DNA of 64,000 nt from Ruminococcaceae bacterium UBA3903 (GCA_002391625.1 DGFJ01000009.1:62001-126000); one strand, 5' to 3'. Shown: positions 53,063 through 62,245, counted from the stretch's first letter. The notes: generated from the sequence alone by a model not told the origin. Numbers and translations: made by a program.

Positions 53063-54716
53063 TTTTTTCAAGCTGGTTAAGATTTTAATAAAGACCACAG
53101 AGTTAACCACTGAAGAAAAGAAACGTTCAAAGGTATTTTATATTATATTGGGGGTTGTGGCTGTCTGTTGTATTATGATACCCGCTGCCATAATCGTAGG
53201 GGCAATAACATATGCGTTAACAACCGCAATGGTATCAATGGGTGGTGACAACCAAGGCTTACAGCTGGTATTACATATTATATCCCTGTTTACTTTTGTG
53301 TTTGGGTTAAATGTTATATTTAATGTATTTTACTTTTCAGAGGATTTACAGCATCTTATGCCGTTGCCTATAAAACCAAGTGTATTGGTGGGTGCTAAGT
53401 TCACATATGCCTTACTTAGTGAAAATATAATGCAATTTATTTTAGTAGCAGGTGCTTTTGCAGGATATGTATTTGCAACTAAATTAGGCTTTGTTACTGT
53501 AATATCAGCCTTTATTGGTGTGATAACATTACCCATTGTACCTTTATCCTACTGTGCTATTATATGTCTAATAGTTATGTATTGCACAAAATTTATCAAA
53601 AGCAAGAACAACGTCAGTAGGGTAACAATAGCGACTGCGTTTATTATACTTGCCTTTCTTATATTTGGAAGTGGCTGTATTAGAGGATTTGATATAACTG
53701 CCGTTATTAATGATTTGTTTGCTGGTGACGGAGGATTTTTCACCGTTATGAACACAATATTGCCACACATCCAATTGCTTGCAAGGGGTGTATCAAACAA
53801 CGATATTTTATCTCTCTTAGGCTATTTATTAATTAACGGTGTATTTGTATCTGTTTTTCTGTTACTGGCAAAGATAATGTATTTTAAAGGTGTAGCTGGT
53901 GTAACATCAACATCATGTGGAAAGCAAATAAGCCATAAAAAGCTTATTGCAGGTATAAAGGTAAATTCTCCTTTAAAAAGCTATATAAAAAAAGAGTTTA
54001 TTATGCTTTTTAAAACTCCAGCCTTCTTTCTTAACTGTGTATCAATTAACCTCCTATTTCCTATAGCATTAACAGTGATAATCGTTTTACAACAGGAAAC
54101 AGGACTGTTTAATCCGTGGATACAGAATTACCAAAGGGGCGACAGCACAACGCATTTTATTATAACAATAGGTATTGTGGTGCTGTCATTGCTGTTAACT
54201 GCGGTTAACACCATAGCAAGCAGCAGCATTACCAGGGAGGGTAAGCATTTTGCTTTTATGAAGTACATACCGTTAGATATAAAAGCTCAATTAAATGCTA
54301 AAGCATTAACTAGCATAATTATTAGCAGTATTGGATTATTAGTTTTTATTTTTGTAGGCTGTATATATCTTAATGCCAATTTTTTATCTATTGTAAGCTA
54401 TATGCTTATTTCCTTGTTATCCGTAGTTTTCATGTCGTATATGGGTCTGTTTATGGACACAATTAACCCTAAGCTTATATGGGAGGACGAAATAAATGCG
54501 TTAAGAGGCAACTATAATGTGTTTTTTAACATGGCGTTATCCATGATAATATCTTTATTAGTTTGCGGGATTTTTTACATTTTATTTGTCTTTGTTAGCG
54601 TTGATGTAACTTTTTTGAGTGCGTCGCTAATAATATTATTAACCGCCACAAGCATATTGTTTTATAAAATTTGTACAACTAAAGGTGTTATTAATATAGA
54701 AAAAACACAGTTTTAA
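53055..54716 (+). CDS. ABC transporter permease, 12-helix type
   Basis: A 553-residue membrane protein with about twelve hydrophobic segments in two halves separated by a basic loop ('SHKKLIAGIKVNSPLKSYIKKEF'). 'DLQHLMPLPIKPSVLVGAKF' in the first half and 'SSITREGKHFAFMKYIPLDIK' in the second are features of the large single-chain permeases that pair with ATPases like the one upstream. It overlaps that gene, so the two are co-translated. Exported substrate unknown. Confidence 0.82.
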   Translation: MNNFFKLVKILIKTTELTTEEKKRSKVFYIILGVVAVCCIMIPAAIIVGAITYALTTAMVSMGGDNQGLQLVLHIISLFTFVFGLNVIFNVFYFSEDLQHLMPLPIKPSVLVGAKFTYALLSENIMQFILVAGAFAGYVFATKLGFVTVISAFIGVITLPIVPLSYCAIICLIVMYCTKFIKSKNNVSRVTIATAFIILAFLIFGSGCIRGFDITAVINDLFAGDGGFFTVMNTILPHIQLLARGVSNNDILSLLGYLLINGVFVSVFLLLAKIMYFKGVAGVTSTSCGKQISHKKLIAGIKVNSPLKSYIKKEFIMLFKTPAFFLNCVSINLLFPIALTVIIVLQQETGLFNPWIQNYQRGDSTTHFIITIGIVVLSLLLTAVNTIASSSITREGKHFAFMKYIPLDIKAQLNAKALTSIIISSIGLLVFIFVGCIYLNANFLSIVSYMLISLLSVVFMSYMGLFMDTINPKLIWEDEINALRGNYNVFFNMALSMIISLLVCGIFYILFVFVSVDVTFLSASLIILLTATSILFYKICTTKGVINIEKTQF

Positions 54717-54839
54717 CACGATAGGGTGGAGTGCAACACATTTTAAAACCTTTCCAATGCTTTGTACCATTTTATTAGATTGTACATAATATATATTGTA
54801 TCCACCAATATAGCTTTATAATGAAGGGAGCGATACAAT

Positions 54840-55163
54840 ATGAAGGAGGACTTTTCTCCACTGGACAAATCTTATCCATCCTGTAAACCTACAAATCCAT
54901 GTGACTGTCCCAAAGAAGTAAGTCAAGTAATAGACATGACAACGCCTATAGAGCTGAAACCTACAGTAACAGTAGGTAGTATAGAAATAAAGTGCTGCGA
55001 TGATCCTGTTGTGGAATGTAAAATAGATAAATACTCAAAGTCAATAAAGCTGACCGTTACTCAGAAACTAAAGGTTCAAATTCCAATAGCATACAAGATA
55101 ACTGCAACGACAGAAGACTTTACCGCCAGCTGTGGTAAAGGCTGTGACTGCTTCAAGGGCTAA
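54840..55163 (+). CDS. Small Cys-rich protein of unknown function
   Basis: A 107-residue protein with nine cysteines (15, 21, 23, 52, 53, 60, 98, 102, 104), clustered at both ends and in the centre, and a beta-rich middle ('TPIELKPTVTVGSIEIKCC', 'SIKLTVTQKLKVQIP'). There is no signal peptide or membrane helix. The pattern resembles disulfide-crosslinked spore-coat or exosporium components, but no specific family is recognised. AAGGGAG lies close before the ATG. It stands alone with a long hairpin following. Confidence 0.7.
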   Translation: MKEDFSPLDKSYPSCKPTNPCDCPKEVSQVIDMTTPIELKPTVTVGSIEIKCCDDPVVECKIDKYSKSIKLTVTQKLKVQIPIAYKITATTEDFTASCGKGCDCFKG

Positions 55164-55188
55164 AATTCTTTAGATTAAATTATTTTAA

Positions 55189-55231
55189 CGCATTTCTCAG
55201 TATAATATATTTTATTACTGAGAAATGCGTG
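55189..55231 (+). terminator. Long hairpin after the Cys-rich gene
   Basis: A perfect 15-bp stem (55189-55203 with 55217-55231) with a 13-base A/T loop. It lacks a strong T tail but sits 25 bases after the stop. From 55232 to 55476 I see two short inverted repeats (arms near 55242/55264 and 55304/55335) and no gene. Confidence 0.6.
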
Positions 55232-55476
55232 GCTAAAATACATTAATTCATGTATAGCACCATAGATGAATTACGGGGATAGTTTGCCTTACTGCATTGT
55301 GGGATAAGCTATATTTCGCAAGAACCATCTGAGAGCTTATTATAATTCTATTACAAAGCCCACTATTTATATGCTTTAGGCTAAGGGGATAAATGGGCGG
55401 TATTATGGCAATAATCAAGGTGTAATACGAATATGGTGTACAACTAAAAAAACATTAATGTTTTTTTGCAAAACGG

Positions 55477-55505
55477 TTGACAATACTGTGCTAACGTGTT
55501 ATTAT
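55477..55505 (+). promoter_or_regulatory. Promoter for initiator tRNA
   Basis: TTGACA (55477-55482), 17-base spacer, TATTAT (55500-55505). Confidence 0.75.
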
Positions 55506-55540
55506 AAGTGAGTTCTCATACGGGAACACAAACAAAATAT

Positions 55541-55616
<76 letters not shown>

Positions 55617-55621
55617 CAAAG

Positions 55622-55660
55622 AATGGCTTAAATATAATATTTAAGCCATTTATTTTTTTA
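55622..55660 (+). terminator. Terminator after tRNA-fMet
   Basis: A near-perfect 29-base palindrome (55622-55650) followed by TATTTTTTTA, five bases after the tRNA. Confidence 0.85.
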
Positions 55661-55841
55661 AAAATTATAAATATATAAGCCGTTTTCAGCGATGTGTCGT
55701 TTATACGCTTTACAGACCACATATAGACTGTGAAAAACAATTGAAGGATATAAAAAACACAAAATTTTAGACCAAATACTTTCTGCTTTTTCAAAGGTAT
55801 TTGGTTTGTTTTTTATTCTAGTATTATTGTGTTCATAGGGG

Positions 55842-55985
55842 TTCAATAAATTTTCAAGTATTTTTTGCCATGTGGTCTGCTGGCTTTACTACGAAAGTGT
55901 CCTGACTAGGCTTACACCTGAAGATTTGTTTGATGAATGATTGGAGGTTATCTATGCACTAGATGACACTGATGAATAACATATT
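55842..55985 (+). pseudogene. Possible degraded coding remnant of unknown origin
   Basis: Across about 55863-55978 one frame reads 'YYESVLTRLTPEDLFDE', stop, 'LEVIYALDDTDE', stop, with amino-acid composition unlike random A/T-rich sequence, downstream of the tRNA-fMet gene. No start, ribosome binding site or recognisable family. It may be the decayed end of a mobile-element gene next to the tRNA. The rest of 55617-56215 holds hairpins only. Confidence 0.2.
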
Positions 55986-56057
55986 TTATTGAATGTTGAA
56001 TTTATTATTGTAATTTAATATTAAAATTAAATATAAATATAGATACATAATTTATTA

Positions 56058-56088
56058 AGCCAGTCTTGAGTTTAGACTGGCTATGTTT
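56058..56088 (+). terminator. Orphan terminator in decayed region
   Basis: A perfect 9-bp stem (56058-56066 with 56074-56082) followed by ATGTTTTGTTTT. It may belong to a lost gene upstream. Confidence 0.65.
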
Positions 56089-56163
56089 TGTTTTCTAGTG
56101 CATTTTCTTTTTTGATTATTTGGACTATAGTCAATAAATTATGGCAAAATTTTGTTAAAAAAA

Positions 56164-56187
56164 GCGGTGTGACCAATGTCACACCGC
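56164..56187 (-). terminator. Terminator of the 49-residue membrane protein gene
   Basis: A perfect 10-bp stem closed by CAAT loop (GCGGTGTGAC/GTCACACCGC), followed on the minus strand by a T-rich tract. Confidence 0.8.
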
Positions 56188-56215
56188 CTAATTCTAATAA
56201 AACCTTTAAATACAA

Positions 56216-56365
56216 TTACTGAATAGAGCAGTCCAAATAACGCTCCAGCTCGTCATCGTCTTTCTTTTTCTTCTCTCTTACTACTAGAAAAGCGGTAACA
56301 GCAGCAGTAATGGCTGCCACAGATGCAATAATAGCAATCATCATAGCTAACTTATTATGTTTCAT
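56216..56365 (-). CDS. 49-residue single-pass membrane protein
   Basis: A short gene on the minus strand: ATG at 56365 with AGGAGG at good spacing, 49 codons, stop at 56216-56218 and a terminator just beyond. One N-terminal hydrophobic helix ('MMIAIIASVAAITAAVTAFL') is followed by a Lys cluster and an acidic tail 'DDDELERYLDCSIQ'. Similar tiny one-helix proteins are common in Clostridia and have no known role. The ribosome binding site and terminator make it very likely real. Confidence 0.75.
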   Translation of the reverse strand: MKHNKLAMMIAIIASVAAITAAVTAFLVVREKKKKDDDELERYLDCSIQ

Positions 56366-56577
56366 AGGGTTAACCTCCTAACAAAATAAACTGTAATGAA
56401 TATCTAATCTATGTCATTATAATAACCATTATTTTATGAAAAGTCAATATTTTATAGATATTCTTAAAAAATAATTAACAGCACACACACACAAGGCTAG
56501 GCTTTATGGATTATTATTTATCACTTGTTCATAAATACACACGGTGTTTGTCTAAAACACACTGCACAAAAACATAT

Positions 56578-56887
56578 CTATTTCATATGACTCTGAAATT
56601 TTCCCGATAATGTCGCCCGCTGCAATACATGACCATCCATGTATCTTATCAAATCCGCCTTTTGATTGTTCTGTGATAATTTACACATACAATCCAAAAC
56701 ACAAACAGTAAAAACATACGTATGAATTGTCTTAAAGGATGGGTTTGGTTCGTTGCAGCAGTGCTTTCCATAGGCTAAGCCTTGTTATCGTGAGCTGCGG
56801 TGATATATCCTTCCCACGGGCAGAGCTTCGAAATGGTATCCAAGCTCCATCAATAAAGTTGTTGCTGAATATTTTTAACTGTTCCAT
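56578..56887 (-). pseudogene. YbhB/YbcL (PEBP, Raf-kinase-inhibitor-like) pseudogene with internal deletion
   Basis: On the minus strand, 'MEQLKIFSNNFIDG' and 'ISPQL' (from 56887) match the N-terminus of bacterial PEBP proteins. About 75 bases further on the frame shifts and the C-terminal part of the same family continues: 'AYGKHCCNEPNPSF', 'HTYVFTVCVLDC' and 'RYMDGHVLQRATLSGKF', ending at TAG 56578-56580. The remnant is 310 bases against roughly 480 expected, so the middle (including the ligand-pocket region) is lost. PEBP proteins bind phosphorylated or lipid-like ligands; this copy cannot be functional. Confidence 0.7.
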
Positions 56888-56936
56888 GGTTATGCCCATG
56901 ACATTACAGTAAGACTGACAGCCTGTATTTTTAGAT

Positions 56937-56968
56937 AACAAAAAAAGCAGGGCTTTCGCTCTGCTTTT
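56937..56968 (-). terminator. Terminator of rpsT
   Basis: On the minus strand, AAAGCAG-A-GC, GAAA loop, GC-C-CTGCTTT and a run of seven T. Confidence 0.9.
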
Positions 56969-56985
56969 AGGTTTGCTTTCATCTC

Positions 56986-57246
56986 TTACGCTGTAGCGTT
57001 GAGCTTGCGGGCAAGTGCGGACTTACTTCTTGCAGCGGTATTCTTGTGCATTATTCCTTTTGCGGCCGCTTGGTCAATTTTCTTGATTGCAAGACGTACT
57101 GCCTCTGTCTTGTCGGCTGAGTTTGTGTCAACAGCAATGTAAGCATTTTTAACCGTTGTTCTCAAAGCAGACTTAAAAGACTTGTTTCTAGCGGTTTTAG
57201 TAGCTATAACTTTTACACGTTTTTTTGCTGATTTGATGTTTGGCAT
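56986..57246 (-). CDS. rpsT: 30S ribosomal protein S20
   Basis: An 86-residue basic protein that binds 16S rRNA. 'MPNIKSAKKRVKVIATKTARN' and 'IDQAAAKGIMHKNTAARSKSALARKLN' are characteristic of S20. AAGGAGG lies before the ATG, and a terminator follows. It is a single-gene unit. Confidence 0.96.
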   Translation of the reverse strand: MPNIKSAKKRVKVIATKTARNKSFKSALRTTVKNAYIAVDTNSADKTEAVRLAIKKIDQAAAKGIMHKNTAARSKSALARKLNATA

Positions 57247-57409
57247 TGTCCCACCTCCTTTTGCTCATAATCGTGTACAAATAATATTAACATTATAATT
57301 TCAAAAAAGCAAGCATTTTCTTCAAATTTCTTAACTTTTTTTCACATTCTCATGTATCAAGCATTATAACACTAAATATTGCATTTGCATAGCCCTAATT
57401 TCAACAAAA

Positions 57410-57961
57410 TTATTTTACCACTAGCCGAATAACAGCAATGACAATTAGAAGTGTGCCTGATACCACTACAAAAGCATAGTTTGGTATCCACCGCAGCTGG
57501 CTAATTTTCCCCCCTAGCATACTGCCCCAATGCAAAAATATCATTTGTCCCAGTGCAACTAATATGGGAACAATAAATGAATTAATGCCAACTGTTGCAC
57601 AGCCTACACCAGCACCAAAGGAATCCACCGACAACGCAACACCCAGTAGTAATGCCTCTTTTACATCTATAACCTTTGAGGCATTAGCATCATATTCTTC
57701 TGGCTTTTTTAGCAGATTACTAAATATTATATATAGCCCCAGTAAAACTAACAGAGATACTCCAAACCATTTTGCCATATCCTGTGAAACGAACATAGTT
57801 ATTATGTTTCCGCACATAATCGCCAATGCAGTAAACACAAGTGACACCAGGCTGACCACCAGCCTAGCTACAAATGGTGTCCTTATTTTTCTGAGTCCAT
57901 AGGATATACCTATCCCCAAAGCATCTACACTAAGGGCGAACGCCAATAATATACTCCACAT
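57410..57961 (-). CDS. ytaF: Sporulation membrane protein YtaF (MntP-like)
   Basis: A 183-residue membrane protein with six helices and two internal repeats marked by 'ALSVDALGIGISYG' and 'ALSVDSFGAGVG', the signature of YtaF and related MntP manganese exporters. The Asp residues in each repeat suggest ion transport. YtaF is annotated as a sporulation membrane protein. The ATG at 57961 follows AGAGGTGG; the in-frame start at 58012 is less likely. The 57962-58211 gap holds no other recognised feature. Confidence 0.85.
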   Translation of the reverse strand: MWSILLAFALSVDALGIGISYGLRKIRTPFVARLVVSLVSLVFTALAIMCGNIITMFVSQDMAKWFGVSLLVLLGLYIIFSNLLKKPEEYDANASKVIDVKEALLLGVALSVDSFGAGVGCATVGINSFIVPILVALGQMIFLHWGSMLGGKISQLRWIPNYAFVVVSGTLLIVIAVIRLVVK

Positions 57962-58211
57962 ATAACCACCTCTACTACAAGGTATGCCAGTAAAATAAAA
58001 GTGGTGTACCATTAATAGGTCATAAATGTCTACTGTGTTTCCTTCGTCTTCGGTAAGTGTTGTGGAAAGGTAATTGCCGGATTAGCGTAAAGTTTTTTAT
58101 TAATATTGTGAAATATGCTATATAAATTTAAACATTCAGCATATTTTAATCTATGTATGAATTTATAAATACAATAAAACATTATTTATAGAAAATTCAC
58201 AGCTTTTTTAC

Positions 58212-58240
58212 TTTACACCTTGCGAAAAAAGTGATAAAAT
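58212..58240 (+). promoter_or_regulatory. nifJ promoter
   Basis: TTTACA (58212-58217), 17-base spacer, TAAAAT (58235-58240), giving a leader of about 80 bases before AAGGAGG and the ATG. Confidence 0.6.
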
Positions 58241-58325
58241 TTACTTTGGTGTAATTATGTACACATTAACTATGTTAATTCTTTGCCTGCACTTTGTGTA
58301 GGTATATTTAAGGAGGAAAATTCCA

Positions 58326-61300
58326 ATGGCAAGAAAAATGAAAACCATGGATGGTAACAACGCTGCTGCTCACGTTTCCTACGCCTTTACAGACGTTGCT
58401 GCTATCTACCCAATCACACCTTCTTCAGTTATGGCTGACGAGGTAGACAAATATTCTGCTACAGGTAGGAAAAACCTATTTGGCAGAGAAGTTCAGGTAA
58501 CTGAAATGCAATCTGAGGGTGGCGCTGCTGGTGCAGTTCACGGTTCTTTGGCTGCTGGTGCCTTGACTACAACCTTCACAGCTTCTCAAGGTCTTTTGCT
58601 AATGATTCCAAATATGTACAAAATGGCTGGTGAATTGTTGCCTAGCGTTATTCATGTATCAGCTCGTGCATTAACATCTCATGCACTATCAATTTTTGGT
58701 GACCATTCAGATATCTATGCCTGTCGTCAGACTGGTTATGCAATGCTATGCTCTACTAACCCACAAGAGGTTATGGACCTAGCTGCTGTTGCTCATCTAG
58801 CTGCTATTAAGGGCAGAGTACCTTTCCTACATTTCTTCGATGGTTTCCGTACTTCTCACGAAATACAGAAGATTGAAACATGGGATTATGATGATTTAGC
58901 AGATATGCTTGATTGGGATGCTGTTGAGGCCTTCCATCGCCGTAGCCTAAACCCTGAGCATCCTGTAACTCGTGGTACTGCTCAGAATGATGATATTTTC
59001 TTCCAGGCACGTGAGGCTTGTAACGTATATTATGACGCTGTTCCAGAGATTGTTGTTGACTATATGAACAAGGTCAATGAAAAGCTTGGTACAGATTACA
59101 AACCATTCAACTACTACGGTGCTCCTGATGCAGACAAGGTTATCATTGCCATGGGTTCTGTTAATGACTGTATCGAAGAGGTTATCGATTACCTAAATGC
59201 TGCTGGCGAAAAGGTTGGCGTGCTAAAGGTTAGACTATACAGACCATTTGTTGCTGATTATCTTCTAAGCGAGCTGCCTGAAACAGTTAAGAGCATTACT
59301 GTTCTAGATAGAACAAAAGAGCCGGGTTCAATTGGCGAGCCTTTATACCTAGATGTTTTGGCTGCTATTAACGGTACAAGATTTAACAACGTTAGCGTAT
59401 TTACAGGTCGTTACGGTCTGTCCTCTAAGGATACAACACCTGGCGATATCATTGCTGTTTATCGCAACATGGACGCTGATGCTCCAAAGAAGCGTTTCAC
59501 AATAGGTATTGTTGATGATGTTACAAACCTATCACTAGAGGTTAAAGAAAATCCTGACACAACTCCTGTTGGTACAAGCTCATGTAAATTCTGGGGCTTA
59601 GGTGCCGATGGTACAGTTGGTGCTAATAAAAACTCAATCAAAATCATTGGTGACCATACTGATATGTACGCACAGGGTTACTTTGCATATGATTCTAAGA
59701 AGTCTGGTGGCTTAACAGTATCTCACCTGCGTTTTGGTAAACAACCTATTAAGTCTACTTACTACATCAGCAAGGCTGACTTTGTAGCTTGTCACAACCC
59801 ATCATATGTTGATAAGTATGATATGGTTGATGATTTAAAAGAGGGCGGGAGCTTCCTGCTTAACTGCGCATGGAGCGGTAAAGAGTTAGAAGACAGACTA
59901 CCTGCTAAAATGAAGAGAATAATCGCTGAAAAGAAGATTAATTTCTACACAATAGATGGTATCAAAATTGGTAAGGAAATTGGATTGGGTGGACGTATTA
60001 ACACTATCCTGCAATCTGCATTCTTTACAATTGCAAACATTATCCCTGCTGAGGATGCTGTTAATTACCTAAAGGCAGCAGCTACAAAATCTTACAGCAA
60101 AAAAGGTCAAGCTATCGTTGATATGAACCACACAGCTATTGAGCGTGGTGCTAACGGCTTTGTAAAGGTTGATGTTCCTGAAAGCTGGAAAAATGCAGAG
60201 GGTGAGCTTGCTACCACTGTATCTACAAATGGTGACGCAGATACTCTAGAGTATGTTAACGGCATTTTACATCCAGTTAACGTTTACAAGGGTAACCAGC
60301 TGCCTGTTTCTACATTTAAGAACCACATTGATGGTACTGTACCAAACGGTTCAGCAGCATACGAAAAACGTGGTATTGCTATTGACGTACCAGAGTGGAA
60401 CCCAGAGAACTGTATTCAGTGTAACTTCTGTTCTTATGTTTGCCCACACGCTGTTATTCGTCCAGTAGCTATGACAAAGGAAGAGCTGGCAGCTGCTCCA
60501 GAGGGAACAAAATCAGCTCCTATGACAGGTATGCCACAGTACACATTCACAATGACAGTTTCAACTCTTGACTGTACAGGTTGTGGCTCTTGTGCACAGG
60601 TATGTCCTGGTAAAAAGGGCAACAAGGCTCTTGTTATGCAGCCTATCGACACACAAAGAGATGGTCAAAAGGTATTCGACTATGGCTTCAGCTTAGATGC
60701 TAAGGAAGACGTAAACGAGAAATTCAAAGAATCATCAGTAAAGGGCAGCCAGTTTAAACAACCTCTACTAGAATTCTCTGGAGCTTGTGCAGGTTGTGGT
60801 GAAACACCATATGCTAAGCTAACAACACAGCTGTTTGGTGACAGAATGTTCATTGCAAATGCTACAGGATGTTCTTCAATTTGGGGTGCTAGTGCTCCAT
60901 CAACACCTTATACAGTAAACAAGAAGGGTCACGGCCCAGCTTGGCACAACTCATTGTTTGAGGATAACGCAGAGTTTGGTCTGGGTATGGCTTTAGGTCA
61001 GAACGCTCTACGTGACAGATTAGCTGATTATGTTAAGGAAATCGCTGAGAAGGTTACTAAGGATGACGTAAAGGCTGCTTGTCAGAACTATCTGGATACA
61101 ATTACAAACTCAGGAGCTAACCAAAAGGCTGCTGCTGCTTTAATTGAAAAGCTAGAAGAAATCAAAGCTTGTGATTGTGAAGCTGGTAAGCTAGCTGCTA
61201 AAACACTAATCGACAAAGACATCTTGGCTAAAAAGTCAATGTGGATATTCGGTGGTGACGGTTGGGCTTATGATATCGGTTTCGGTGGTCTTGACCACGT

Positions 61301-61892
61301 TATCGCATCAGGCAAAAACGTTAACATTTTAGTATTTGATACAGAGGTTTACTCTAACACAGGTGGACAGGCTTCTAAATCAACTCCAGAAGGCTCTGTT
61401 GCTCAGTTCGCAGCTTCTGGTAAGGCTACTAACAAAAAAGACTTGGCTGCTATTGCAATGAGCTACAACAACGTATATGTAGCACAGGTTGCTATGGGTG
61501 CTGACTACAACCAATGTATTAAAGCATTTGTAGAGGCTGAGAGCTATGATGGTCCTTCAATTATTATTGCGTATGCTCCATGTATCAACCATGGTATCAA
61601 GGGCGGTATGACAATAGCACAGGCTGAAGAGAAAAAGGCTGTCGCTTCTGGTTACTGGCATATGTTCCGCTTTGACCCACGTCTAGCTGAAGAGGGTAAA
61701 AACCCATTCACACTAGACAGCAAGGCTCCAACACTGAAGTATCGTGACTTCATCATGGGTGAGGTTCGTTACAATTCTCTAACTCGTGCATTCCCAGAAA
61801 GAGCAGAAAAGCTGTTCGAAAACGCTGAGGAATTAGCCGCTAAGAAGAGAGCTCACCTAGAGTTCCTAGCTGAACAAGCTAAAGAGGACTAA
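58326..61892 (+). CDS. nifJ: Pyruvate:ferredoxin (flavodoxin) oxidoreductase, single-chain
   Basis: A 1188-residue homodimeric PFOR that turns pyruvate and CoA into acetyl-CoA, CO2 and reduced ferredoxin. Domains in order: ThDP pyrimidine domain ('YPITPSSVMADEVD', 'EGGAAGAVHG'), CoA-binding and gamma domains, two ferredoxin-type [4Fe-4S] motifs ('CIQCNFCSYVCP' near 696 and 'CTGCGSCAQVCP' near 749), a Cys for the proximal cluster ('CAGCGETPYAK' near 819), and the ThDP pyrophosphate site ('GDGWAYDIGFGG' near 976). Codon use is strongly biased to GCT, GGT and CTA, as expected for a very abundant enzyme. AAGGAGG precedes the ATG. Confidence 0.97.
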   Translation: MARKMKTMDGNNAAAHVSYAFTDVAAIYPITPSSVMADEVDKYSATGRKNLFGREVQVTEMQSEGGAAGAVHGSLAAGALTTTFTASQGLLLMIPNMYKMAGELLPSVIHVSARALTSHALSIFGDHSDIYACRQTGYAMLCSTNPQEVMDLAAVAHLAAIKGRVPFLHFFDGFRTSHEIQKIETWDYDDLADMLDWDAVEAFHRRSLNPEHPVTRGTAQNDDIFFQAREACNVYYDAVPEIVVDYMNKVNEKLGTDYKPFNYYGAPDADKVIIAMGSVNDCIEEVIDYLNAAGEKVGVLKVRLYRPFVADYLLSELPETVKSITVLDRTKEPGSIGEPLYLDVLAAINGTRFNNVSVFTGRYGLSSKDTTPGDIIAVYRNMDADAPKKRFTIGIVDDVTNLSLEVKENPDTTPVGTSSCKFWGLGADGTVGANKNSIKIIGDHTDMYAQGYFAYDSKKSGGLTVSHLRFGKQPIKSTYYISKADFVACHNPSYVDKYDMVDDLKEGGSFLLNCAWSGKELEDRLPAKMKRIIAEKKINFYTIDGIKIGKEIGLGGRINTILQSAFFTIANIIPAEDAVNYLKAAATKSYSKKGQAIVDMNHTAIERGANGFVKVDVPESWKNAEGELATTVSTNGDADTLEYVNGILHPVNVYKGNQLPVSTFKNHIDGTVPNGSAAYEKRGIAIDVPEWNPENCIQCNFCSYVCPHAVIRPVAMTKEELAAAPEGTKSAPMTGMPQYTFTMTVSTLDCTGCGSCAQVCPGKKGNKALVMQPIDTQRDGQKVFDYGFSLDAKEDVNEKFKESSVKGSQFKQPLLEFSGACAGCGETPYAKLTTQLFGDRMFIANATGCSSIWGASAPSTPYTVNKKGHGPAWHNSLFEDNAEFGLGMALGQNALRDRLADYVKEIAEKVTKDDVKAACQNYLDTITNSGANQKAAAALIEKLEEIKACDCEAGKLAAKTLIDKDILAKKSMWIFGGDGWAYDIGFGGLDHVIASGKNVNILVFDTEVYSNTGGQASKSTPEGSVAQFAASGKATNKKDLAAIAMSYNNVYVAQVAMGADYNQCIKAFVEAESYDGPSIIIAYAPCINHGIKGGMTIAQAEEKKAVASGYWHMFRFDPRLAEEGKNPFTLDSKAPTLKYRDFIMGEVRYNSLTRAFPERAEKLFENAEELAAKKRAHLEFLAEQAKED

Positions 61893-61930
61893 TAAAGTTA
61901 ATACGAAGGTTTTCTACTAAAACTTTTTTA

Positions 61931-61964
61931 AGGCAGTCCCGATAACCTCGGGGCTGCCTTTTGT
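61931..61964 (+). terminator. nifJ terminator
   Basis: A 12-bp stem with one G-U pair (61931-61942 with 61948-61959) followed by TTTTGTTGG. Confidence 0.85.
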
Positions 61965-62013
61965 TGGTTTGCCCTAAATGGGGGCGATAACTCGGCGGTT
62001 AGGCTTGGTATTA

Positions 62014-62190
62014 TGGGTTGCTAAGAAGGCAGTAAGGCAATATATATGGAAACAGTGGAAAAAGATAAGTGCTAAATTTAAGAATTTAAAATTGCTGGGA
62101 ACATCTACATAAAAGGCTTGGCAGCGGAGAAAAACAAGAAAAGGCTACTTTCTAATTGTACCGTTATACTACAAAGGCGATTTTATTGAA
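62014..62190 (+). pseudogene. Remnant of a group II intron reverse transcriptase/maturase (C-terminal domain)
   Basis: One frame reads 'WVAKKAVRQYIWKQWKK', 'AKFKNLKLLG', in-frame stop at 62110-62112, then 'KAWQRRKTRKGYF'. The order 'R-x-YIWKQWK', 'N-L-x-x-LG' and 'TRKGY' is the GIIM maturase C-terminal pattern of group II intron-encoded proteins. No RT domains are upstream (nifJ ends 120 bases earlier) and the normal tail after 'TRKGYW' is not kept, so this is a decayed fragment. No intron 3' end was identified. Confidence 0.65.
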
Positions 62191-62194
62191 AAAA

Positions 62195-62222
62195 GGCAGT
62201 GAAGATATTAATCTTCACTGCC
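62195..62222 (-). terminator. Terminator of glgP
   Basis: A perfect 12-bp stem (62195-62206 with 62211-62222), loop ATTA, followed on the minus strand by CCTTTTTTC. Confidence 0.9.
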
Positions 62223-62245
62223 TAATATTGTTATATTACCTTAAA

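Noticed and set aside
55446..55467. A/T palindrome of seven A, CATTAATG, seven T
   Set aside because: Probably a simple A/T-rich terminator-like palindrome before the tRNA promoter; too low in complexity to interpret.
56732..56941. 69-codon minus ORF as an intact gene
   Set aside because: It is the N-terminal part of the PEBP pseudogene plus frameshifted sequence, and its upstream part lies in the rpsT terminator.
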